Below are positions 1 through 5,814 of a DNA stretch of 6,065 nt, one piece after another. This DNA comes from Bacteroidota bacterium (GTDB lineage: Bacteria > Bacteroidota > Bacteroidia > B-17B0 > Aurantibacillaceae), in contig JAEZDS010000058.1 of assembly GCA_023433205.1 (NCBI GenBank), positions 1 to 6,065 on the forward strand. The letters are read 5' to 3'. The notes beneath the pieces were generated by a model, which saw only the letters and a list, made by a program, of their open reading frames with translations, was not told the origin of the DNA and did not search any database. Made by a program: the position numbers and the translations under genes. Numbering within the stretch: the stretch's first letter is position 1; each line of letters opens with the position of its first letter.

Positions 1-2
1 TT

Positions 3-191
3 TTTTGTAAGCAGGCAGCAGTGTTTAAACTCATCGCTGTTCTCCCGCGAGCGCGCGAAACCAGGGTCGTTCTTAAATTGTTTACGTGTGGGCCCGCCTT
101 TTGCGCGCGCCAGGTTGCCGTAAATGCTCTTATAAAAGGTTATTCCTCCTATGGTCCCCTTTAATGTGATTGGTCCTGTCTGAAATGCCAT
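3..191 (-). CDS. Conserved hypothetical protein, N-terminal part (runs off left edge)
   Basis: An open minus-strand frame runs from ATG at 191-189 to the window edge without a stop, giving 63 codons. The start reads MAFQTGPITLKGTIGGITFY, followed by KSIYGNLARAKGG and then NDPGFARSRENSDEFK. From memory, this order (a short N-terminal strand ending in KGTIGG.TFYKS, then R.KGG, then a DP.F.R.REN..EF motif) is typical of small uncharacterised proteins in Bacteroidota genomes, so I take the frame as real. The function is unknown. No signal peptide or membrane segment is visible, so it is probably cytoplasmic. The start is chosen because the family-like motif begins directly at this Met; no Shine-Dalgarno sequence precedes it. 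It is transcribed away from the plus-strand genes. The C-terminal part, and therefore full length and intactness, cannot be judged. A second minus-strand frame over 130-327 overlaps its beginning but looks like a shadow. Confidence 0.8.
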   Translation of the reverse strand, partial: MAFQTGPITLKGTIGGITFYKSIYGNLARAKGGPTRKQFKNDPGFARSRENSDEFKHCCLLTK

Positions 192-195
192 ATAA

Positions 196-203
196 TAAAG
201 ATA
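196..203 (-). promoter_or_regulatory. Candidate -7 element for the minus-strand gene
   Basis: On the minus strand the octamer TATCTTTA matches the Bacteroidota -7 consensus TAnnTTTG at all but the last base. It ends four bases before the ATG at 191, so a transcript from it would be nearly leaderless. No clear TTG-type -33 element lies at the usual spacing. This is a weak call that rests on one degenerate motif. Confidence 0.25.
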
Positions 204-213
204 GGCCCTGCCT

Positions 214-245
214 CAGCCGGCTATCTGTTAAAATGAGCCGGGCTG
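214..245. repeat. GC-rich imperfect inverted repeat (stem-loop)
   Basis: CAGCCGGCT at 214-222 pairs with AGCCGGGCTG at 236-245, giving a nine-base-pair stem with one bulged G and a 13-base AT-rich loop at 223-235. No T-run follows on either strand, so it does not look like a standard intrinsic terminator. It lies just upstream of the minus-strand gene and could be an operator or a structured element, but its role is unknown. The left arm contains the perfect eight-base palindrome AGCCGGCT. Confidence 0.5.
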
Positions 246-393
246 CTTTATAAGCTGATGAGTGTTTATGTCGCCTGAGTGAACTTTTTGGCTCCTTGTA
301 AGATTCTGTATTGTTTACAAGTCTCATTTCCTAACTTCACCCGTACATATTCCGTACTTTTTTAACATTTTAGCCACTCCCTTACTTCGACAC

Positions 394-581
394 CTTCGTA
401 CCTCGTACTTTGAACTCCGTACCTCGTACCTCGTACTTTGTATTCCGTACCTCGTACCTCGTACCTCGTACTTTGAACTCCGTACCTCGAACTTTGTATT
501 CCCTACCTCGTACGTCGAACCTTCACTTTGTACTTCGTACCTCAAACCTCGTACTTTGTACTTTGTACTCCGTACTTTGCC
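394..581. repeat. Degenerate heptanucleotide tandem array (consensus CYTYGTA)
   Basis: Eighteen consecutive seven-base units fill 394-519, a six-base unit (520-525) breaks the phase, and eight more heptads fill 526-581. CCTCGTA occurs eight times, CTTTGTA five, CTCCGTA three, CTTCGTA and CTTTGAA twice each, and six variants once. Degenerate traces extend leftward to about 334. There is a higher-order pattern: 401-426 recurs exactly at 464-489 (63 bases, nine units), and 436-456 recurs at 492-512 with one mismatch (56 bases, eight units), suggesting growth by block duplication. Because seven is not a multiple of three, any open frame through it encodes a seven-residue periodicity (YEVRS.. on the minus strand, VPRTSY. 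on the plus strand). It resembles in kind the heptanucleotide STRR repeats described in cyanobacteria. Its function is unknown. Confidence 0.92.
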
Positions 582-620
582 CCTGTTCTTTTCTTAACTT
601 TTATTCCCCACTTTTTTTGT

Positions 621-628
621 TATTTTTG
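621..628 (+). promoter_or_regulatory. Candidate -7 promoter element for the secreted-protein operon
   Basis: TATTTTTG is an exact match to the Bacteroidota -7 consensus TAnnTTTG and lies 41 bases before the ATG at 670. No clear TTG-type -33 element is present about 20 bases upstream, where the sequence is pyrimidine-rich. The region is T-rich, so a chance match is possible. If used, transcription would start at about 633-636, at the base of the hairpin at 634-645. Confidence 0.4.
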
Positions 629-633
629 TTCTC

Positions 634-645
634 CCCCTAAAGGGG
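634..645 (+). promoter_or_regulatory. Short hairpin in the presumed 5' leader
   Basis: CCCCTAAAGGGG can form a four-base-pair GC stem closed by a TAAA tetraloop. It lies 24 bases before the start codon at 670 and immediately downstream of the promoter-like octamer at 621-628. It could sit at the extreme 5' end of the mRNA. No T-run follows on the plus strand, so it is not a terminator in that direction. On the minus strand the following sequence is A-rich rather than T-rich, so termination is not supported there either. Confidence 0.35.
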
Positions 646-669
646 AAAAGACTAAACCTTAAAAACCCC

Positions 670-1080
670 ATGACCCTCTTCAGAAAAATGGCCCTGCTTT
701 TGTGCATTGGCCTTTACCAGCTGGGCTCAGCGCAGCAGAATAACGGAACAACTAGGGATGTTCCTGCTGATTTTACCATTACCGCTCAGCAGTTGCAGCA
801 GATTCTTCAGGCTCCTGCCGGCAATGAGCTGCAGGTAAAAAACAATCCCATCGTCAACCAGGCAACCGTACTACGAAACATCAGCAACGGCGATATGCAG
901 TTTGTGAGGATCCAGCTCCGCTACTACCCCCATGCTTTTATCAACGTACAGGTTAACGGCGTTTACAGCACCTTTGCTTTTCTAATAGACGAGGAGCAGA
1001 AACTTTATTACAAAGGCGAACTTAATAACGATGCCATTGTCTTAAAAAAATGCGAAAAGGATGATATTGTTGTAGAATAA
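670..1080 (+). CDS. Small exported protein of unknown function
   Basis: This 136-residue protein is not one I recognise. It has a Sec-type signal peptide: basic N-terminus (R5, K6), hydrophobic core at about 7-18 and likely cleavage after GSA at residue 21. The Cys within the core (C12) lies too early for a convincing lipobox. The mature part of about 115 residues is rich in Gln and Asn, starts with a flexible NNGTT segment, continues with a probable helix (ITAQQLQQILQAP) and then beta-prone stretches (QFVRIQLRYYPHAFINVQVNG, then STFAFLIDE). It ends in a charged tail with one Cys (KKCEKDD). No catalytic motif or type IX sorting domain is seen, so a periplasmic location is likely. The upstream ATG at 670 is preferred; Met at 688 would leave a signal peptide without its basic start. 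The protease gene begins 11 bases after the stop, so the two are probably co-transcribed. It might be a partner or inhibitor of that protease, which is inference from position only. Confidence 0.8.
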   Translation: MTLFRKMALLLCIGLYQLGSAQQNNGTTRDVPADFTITAQQLQQILQAPAGNELQVKNNPIVNQATVLRNISNGDMQFVRIQLRYYPHAFINVQVNGVYSTFAFLIDEEQKLYYKGELNNDAIVLKKCEKDDIVVE

Positions 1081-1091
1081 CAAGAACACAC

Positions 1092-3341
1092 ATGAACAGA
1101 TTTTATACTTTTTTGATCCTGACTGCACTTTTCACCGGCGTACAGGCGCAGATCCCCATCTTAAACAGCAACCCCTCGGCCACCAACAAAGTGATCTATC
1201 TCGACTTTGACGGGCAGAAGGTTTCCGGCACCTCGTGGAATAACGGAGGAACCATTAACGCGCAGGCCAGTAACTCCAGTTACGCAGCAAAGATCCAGAT
1301 CTGGAAAAGAGTTAGCGAAGATTACCGCCCTTTTGATGTGAACGTAACCACCGACTCAAACATGTTTAACAATGCGCTGCCAAACAGGCGAATGCGAGTG
1401 ATCTTTACACCTACCAGCTCATGGTATGGCTCTGCAGGAGGTGTGGCTTACGTTGGCAGTTTCGCCTGGGGCGGCACACCGGGAACACCCTGCTGGGTTT
1501 TTGAGAATCAGCTGGGTACCAATACAAAAAACATGGCCGAAGCTGCGGCACATGAAGTGGGCCATACACTAAGCCTCAGACATCAGAGCACTTACAACAG
1601 TTCATGCCAGAAAACCAACGAGTACCACCCCGGAGTAGGCACCGGCGTTACCTCCTGGGCCCCCATAATGGGTGTTGGCTACAGCAAAAATGTTACCATC
1701 TGGCACTCCGGGCCCAACGCGCTTGGCTGCAACAACATACAGAACGATCACAGCTCTGCGGGAATAACAGGTTTTAACTACCTGAGCTTTCTGCCGGATG
1801 ATGTGGGCAATGATCTTGCCAACGCTAAATCACTTAACCTGTTCAGCACATTCACTACAGATTCAGGCCTCATTACTCAGCCCTCTGATATTGACGCTTT
1901 TAAATTTACCATATGCGAACCGCGTTATGTAAGTGTTAACGCCAAACCTTTCGCACTCGATACCAACAACTATTCAGGCGCGAACCTCGACATCAGGCTC
2001 CACATCTACGACGCCAGTCATAACCTGCTGGCCGTTGATACCACCCTTACCCGCCTCGACGCCAAACGCGGACTTAACCTTACACCAGGCACCTACTATT
2101 TTACCATTGATGGCGGCGGCTCAAACAACTACACTGATTACGGTTCACTTGGAAGATATTATCTCTATATAAAAGCGACAAATCCTCCTCCGGTTTCTGC
2201 ACAGCTTAGCGGAACAACTATCTGCGCTGCGCAAACCCTCACATTAAGTGCCACACCTGTTGGACCGGTTCAAAACTGGTTCTGGTCAGTTACAGGCAGC
2301 ACAAGTTTTACTTCCACAGCTGCCGCGCCGGTTCAAAATCTCAGTCCCGGAAATTATACGGTCACATTGCTGACCTCAAACGGCAGCTACACCGGTTGCC
2401 CTGTAACAACCACCGTTCAGGTTGCCTCAGTGCCTGCAGTAAGTATCAGTGGCAATACCCTGATCTGTGCCCCGCAGACGGTCAATCTCACCGCTTCAGG
2501 CGCAATAACGTACACGTGGGTACCCGGCAATACTACCGGACCTGCCAAAGCGGTTACGGCAAGCCTGCCCCTGAACTATACAGTTACAGGAAGTAACGGC
2601 ATCTGTTCAAACACGGCTGCAGTAAGCCTGTCCGTTAACCCCTCCTTCTCTGTTAATTTATCTGCTTCCAAAACAAACATCTGCCTGGGCGATACTGTTG
2701 TGTTTACAGCTTCAGGGGCCAATGCATACACCCTAAGTCCTGGCAGCATTCAGGGCAACTCTGTGGCGCTCACTCCCGGCATCAGTGCAAACTATTTCCT
2801 CACCGGAGAGATTGGTCCCTGCCAGCAAACCGACCAGGTGACCATTATTGTAAATCAGCCTTTTCCATTAAGTATTCTTCCTTCAACTGAATTTGCCTGC
2901 GAGGGTGATACAATCCAGATCAGTGCAACCGGCGCAACCAGCTACACCTTTGAACCTGGTGGCCAGGTTACCAATCCTGCGCAGTACATCATTTTCCAGA
3001 ATACAATTTACACAGTTACAGCAGCACACGCCCCCAACTGCCCGCAAAAGGCTACTGCAATGGTACAGGTGCTGGTTTGTAACCTGGATGTTTCGCTGCC
3101 TGAAAACAATTTTGGGGAGCTGGCCATGTTTCCTAATCCGGCTTTTAACGAAATTACTTTTAAAGGCGTGAAGAATGGAAGGCTAAAGATCACCAACGTT
3201 CATGGTGCAGTGATATACAGCAGTGCTTCTACAGCAGAAACCACCAAAATAGCATGCGGCAACTGGGCCAGAGGCTTGTATTTTGTGCAGATGGTTGACG
3301 ATGCAGGTCATCAGACCACTCGCAGACTCCTGCTGGAATAA
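1092..3341 (+). CDS. Secreted metzincin-type zinc protease with PPC-like, Ig-like and type IX sorting domains
   Basis: This 749-residue multidomain exoenzyme probably cleaves proteins outside the cell. A signal peptide ends near VQA (residue 19). The catalytic domain spans about 30-230 and carries the zinc site HEVGHTLSLRH at 154-164 (H154, H158 and H164 as ligands, E155 as the general base) and a Met-turn at M193 in PIMGVGY. The usual metzincin Gly of HExxHxxGxxH is Ser here (S161). Residues 236-362 look like a PPC-type beta-sandwich (DIDAFKF, then GTYYFTIDG). Four Ig/PKD-like repeats follow, each bounded by a Cys pair: 378/436, 459/505, 531/577 and 603/650. The C-terminal portion from about 671 is a type IX (Por) sorting domain, with MFPNPA at 679-684 and GLYFVQM, ending in RRLLLE. 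Export is therefore Sec to the periplasm, then type IX secretion with sorting-domain removal. No obvious N-terminal prodomain separates signal peptide and catalytic domain. The exact peptidase family within the metzincins is not certain. Confidence 0.9.
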   Translation: MNRFYTFLILTALFTGVQAQIPILNSNPSATNKVIYLDFDGQKVSGTSWNNGGTINAQASNSSYAAKIQIWKRVSEDYRPFDVNVTTDSNMFNNALPNRRMRVIFTPTSSWYGSAGGVAYVGSFAWGGTPGTPCWVFENQLGTNTKNMAEAAAHEVGHTLSLRHQSTYNSSCQKTNEYHPGVGTGVTSWAPIMGVGYSKNVTIWHSGPNALGCNNIQNDHSSAGITGFNYLSFLPDDVGNDLANAKSLNLFSTFTTDSGLITQPSDIDAFKFTICEPRYVSVNAKPFALDTNNYSGANLDIRLHIYDASHNLLAVDTTLTRLDAKRGLNLTPGTYYFTIDGGGSNNYTDYGSLGRYYLYIKATNPPPVSAQLSGTTICAAQTLTLSATPVGPVQNWFWSVTGSTSFTSTAAAPVQNLSPGNYTVTLLTSNGSYTGCPVTTTVQVASVPAVSISGNTLICAPQTVNLTASGAITYTWVPGNTTGPAKAVTASLPLNYTVTGSNGICSNTAAVSLSVNPSFSVNLSASKTNICLGDTVVFTASGANAYTLSPGSIQGNSVALTPGISANYFLTGEIGPCQQTDQVTIIVNQPFPLSILPSTEFACEGDTIQISATGATSYTFEPGGQVTNPAQYIIFQNTIYTVTAAHAPNCPQKATAMVQVLVCNLDVSLPENNFGELAMFPNPAFNEITFKGVKNGRLKITNVHGAVIYSSASTAETTKIACGNWARGLYFVQMVDDAGHQTTRRLLLE

Positions 3342-3377
3342 GCTCTCAGCAGGGCCCGGTGAGCATGGAAATATAGC

Positions 3378-3385
3378 TATCTTTA
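3378..3385 (+). promoter_or_regulatory. Candidate -7 element for pheT
   Basis: TATCTTTA matches the Bacteroidota -7 consensus TAnnTTTG except at the last base and lies 12 bases before the pheT ATG. It falls in the 56-base gap after the protease gene, where a fresh promoter would be expected because a housekeeping gene follows an accessory one. The expected -33 position is GC-rich and shows no TTG, so the call is weak. No intrinsic terminator for the protease gene is evident in the same gap. Confidence 0.3.
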
Positions 3386-3397
3386 GCCCTTATTTTT

Positions 3398-5812
3398 ATG
3401 AAGATCTCACTGAACTGGCTTACAACGCTGCTGCCTGTAGAAAAAACAGCCGAAGAAATTTCGTCGCTGCTCACAGGCTGTGGACTTGAAGTAGAAAGCC
3501 TTGAAGAATTTGAGTCGTTGCCCGGCGGACTGAAAGGTCTTGTTGTAGGGGAGGTACTTGAATGTGAAAAACATCCCGATGCCGATCGCCTCCGTGTAAC
3601 AAAAGTTGATATTGGCGACGGCACTCCGCTTTCTATAGTATGCGGCGCTCCTAACGTAGCTGCGGGTCAGAAGGTGGTTGTTGCCACCATTAATACAAAA
3701 TTGTTTCCAAAGAACGGCGAGGCCTTTGAAATAAAAAAATCAAAGATCCGCGGACAGCTAAGCGAAGGCATGATCTGCGCTGAAGATGAAATTGGAATTG
3801 GTACTGACCACGATGGCATTATTGTTCTTCCTGAAGACACAAAAACCGGATCGGCCGTAGCAGATCTTTATAAAGTTGAGCACGATCTTGTTTTTGAGAT
3901 AGGATTAACCCCCAATCGTGGCGACGCGGCATCGCACCTTGGCGTGGCGCGTGACCTGGCTGCCGTGCTGAATACCATTGAAAACGGTACTCAGCACCGA
4001 CCAAAAATAAGCGGACTGTATAACTTTGACGAGTTGGCTCAAACTTCTCCGCTTAAGATCAGAGTTGCCGATCACGAAGCTTGTCGCAGATATTCCGGTA
4101 TTGTAATTAAAGACATACAGGTTAAAGACAGTCCGCAGTGGCTGCAGAACCGGCTCAGAAGTATTGGTGTAAGGCCCATCAATAACATTGTGGATGCAAC
4201 CAACTTTGTGTTGCATGAACTGGGTCAGCCCCTGCATGCCTTCGATCTTGCAAAAATAAAGGGCAACGAAGTCATTGTAAGAAGAGCGGGAAAAGCTGAA
4301 AAATTTGTCACCCTGGATGGTGTTGAGCGCAACTTGTCTGAAGACGACCTGATGATATGTGACGAAAGCTCTCCGCTGTGTATTGCCGGCATTTTCGGTG
4401 GTGCAGAAAGCGGGGTTACCGCAACTACAACGGAGATTTTTCTGGAAAGCGCTTTTTTCGACAGCAAAAGCATCAGAAAAAGCAGCCGCGCTCACCAGCT
4501 GAAGACCGACGCGTCGTTTCGTTTTGAAAGGGGGACCGATCCTGAAATGACGGTGGTGGCATTACAACGCGCCACCGACTTAATACTGCATATAGCAGGA
4601 GGAAGAACCGCTTCGGCCGTTTATGATCTTTATCCCGACCCATTGCCTCCTCACAGGGTAGCCTTTAGTTTCAGAAATTGCAGCGATCTTATAGGCAAAG
4701 AGATTGACCGCGCAAGGATGAAGAACATTATCCTGAGCCTTGGCATTACAATAGACAGCGAGGGCTCAGACGGTCTCCTGCTTTTTGTTCCGCGCTACAA
4801 ACACGATGTTACACGCGAAGCCGACGTTATAGAGGAGGTGCTGCGCATTTATGGCTACGACAATGTTGAGCCGGCCAAAACCATCAGTTATGGTATCCCC
4901 TCTGTTCAGCAACACAAAGGTGAAAACCTGCCTGAACGTATTGCCGATTTTCTCGCGGCTACCGGCTTCAGAGAAATGATGGGATTGTCGCTGAGCAACG
5001 CTGATTATTACAATTCTCAGGAAACTCTGGCAAAAGTGCTCAATCCACTCAGCAGCGAGCTTGGTGTTTTGCGCGCCGACCTGCTTTTTAGCGGACTTGA
5101 AGCAGTAGCCCATAATATCAACAGGCAACAGACTGACCTTAAATTGTTCGAACTCGGGCGTATCTATCGCAAGAATAACGAACAGTACGAAGAAGAAAAA
5201 AGGATCAGCATTTTTGTTACCGGTGCGGCTTTCAGTGAGAATCCGCATGGGTTAAAACGTGAAGCAGATCAGCACTACCTTAACGCAGCGCTGCAGTCAA
5301 TATTTGAACTCTCAGGTGTAAATCGTTTTCAAAGTGATCAGCTAAACAACGAACAATTTGTTTACGGTATTGAATACAGTGTAAAAAAACGGTTCCTTGC
5401 CCACACTGGCTTGGTACAGCCAGCTTTGCTGAAAAAATTTGACATCAGGCAGAAAGTATTTTATGCCAGCATCAGTCTTGATGAATTGCAGAAAGCCGCC
5501 GCCTCCTTTACCACAAAGTTTGAAGAACCAGCGCGTTTTCCGTCGGTTCGCCGCGACCTGGCTTTACTGCTTGATAAATCGGTTAAGTACAGCGAAGTTG
5601 AAGAGCTGGCATTCAGCACAGAAAAAAAACTGCTCAGCGAAGTAAACCTCTTTGATATTTACGAAGACCAGAAACTGGGCAATAAGCGGTCTTACGCGGT
5701 AAGGTTTACGCTCCTTAACCGTGAAGCAACCCTTACCGACAAACAAATTGATGGGGTGATGGACAAGCTGATAAAGAACTACAAAGAAAAACTAGGGGCC
5801 GAACTCCGCTGA
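3398..5812 (+). CDS. pheT: Phenylalanine--tRNA ligase beta subunit
   Basis: This is the 804-residue large subunit of cytoplasmic (alpha-beta)2 phenylalanyl-tRNA synthetase, which charges tRNA-Phe with PheS and edits mischarged Tyr-tRNA-Phe. Length is normal for bacterial PheT. The canonical start MKISLNWL fixes the start codon. Domains in order: the EMAP/OB-fold tRNA-binding domain at about 40-150 with HPDADRL at 59-65 and VCGAPNV; the B3/B4 editing domain at about 210-395 with the conserved GQPLHAFD (H280), GIFGG and FRFERGTDP; the B5 domain at about 405-480; the catalytic-like core at about 490-700; and the C-terminal FDX-ACB anticodon-binding domain from about 710 with RFPSVRRDLAL beginning at R713. 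It appears intact. The catalytic subunit gene pheS is not adjacent upstream, where the protease gene lies instead, so pheS must be elsewhere in the genome. No Shine-Dalgarno sequence is evident. A CoA-transferase gene starts two bases after its stop. Confidence 0.98.
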   Translation: MKISLNWLTTLLPVEKTAEEISSLLTGCGLEVESLEEFESLPGGLKGLVVGEVLECEKHPDADRLRVTKVDIGDGTPLSIVCGAPNVAAGQKVVVATINTKLFPKNGEAFEIKKSKIRGQLSEGMICAEDEIGIGTDHDGIIVLPEDTKTGSAVADLYKVEHDLVFEIGLTPNRGDAASHLGVARDLAAVLNTIENGTQHRPKISGLYNFDELAQTSPLKIRVADHEACRRYSGIVIKDIQVKDSPQWLQNRLRSIGVRPINNIVDATNFVLHELGQPLHAFDLAKIKGNEVIVRRAGKAEKFVTLDGVERNLSEDDLMICDESSPLCIAGIFGGAESGVTATTTEIFLESAFFDSKSIRKSSRAHQLKTDASFRFERGTDPEMTVVALQRATDLILHIAGGRTASAVYDLYPDPLPPHRVAFSFRNCSDLIGKEIDRARMKNIILSLGITIDSEGSDGLLLFVPRYKHDVTREADVIEEVLRIYGYDNVEPAKTISYGIPSVQQHKGENLPERIADFLAATGFREMMGLSLSNADYYNSQETLAKVLNPLSSELGVLRADLLFSGLEAVAHNINRQQTDLKLFELGRIYRKNNEQYEEEKRISIFVTGAAFSENPHGLKREADQHYLNAALQSIFELSGVNRFQSDQLNNEQFVYGIEYSVKKRFLAHTGLVQPALLKKFDIRQKVFYASISLDELQKAAASFTTKFEEPARFPSVRRDLALLLDKSVKYSEVEELAFSTEKKLLSEVNLFDIYEDQKLGNKRSYAVRFTLLNREATLTDKQIDGVMDKLIKNYKEKLGAELR

Positions 5813-5814
5813 CC

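Larger units (their letters stand above)
192..669. other. Divergent intergenic region without a convincing gene
   Basis: This stretch of about 480 bases separates the minus-strand partial gene from the plus-strand small exported protein gene. The frames open here are either short or fall on the heptanucleotide array, where they encode only an artificial seven-residue periodicity. It contains a GC-rich stem-loop at 214-245, the tandem array at 394-581, a pyrimidine- and T-rich stretch at 582-633 with a promoter-like octamer, and a short CCCC/GGGG hairpin at 634-645. Being divergent, it should carry promoters for both flanking transcripts. No tRNA or recognisable RNA gene was seen. Confidence 0.7.

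Noticed and set aside
130..327. Minus-strand frame of 65 codons overlapping the edge gene
   Set aside because: It overlaps the start of the better supported frame at 3-191 in a different phase and shows no recognisable motif.
324..545. Minus-strand frame of 73 codons with a YEVRS-type repeat
   Set aside because: It is produced by the heptanucleotide array read in a triplet frame; both strands are open over the same repeats and nothing outside the periodicity looks like a protein.
551..580. TACTTTG units as Bacteroidota -7 promoter elements
   Set aside because: Spacing between TA and TTTG is one base rather than two, and the match follows from the repeat consensus.
394..581. CRISPR array
   Set aside because: Units are seven bases long with no spacers, and no cas-like gene is nearby.
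410..640. Plus-strand frame of 76 codons with a VPRTSY-type repeat and a hydrophobic tail
   Set aside because: Same artefact of the array; the hydrophobic tail comes from the T-rich stretch after it.
3342..3397. Intrinsic terminator after the protease gene
   Set aside because: Only short pairings around a GGGCCC palindrome are possible, with no clear stem followed by a T-run.
3905..4495. Minus-strand frame of 196 codons
   Set aside because: It lies entirely opposite the conserved editing region of pheT and has no recognisable features, so it is a shadow.
4766..5248. Minus-strand frame of 160 codons
   Set aside because: Opposite pheT and without any family-like motif; a shadow frame.
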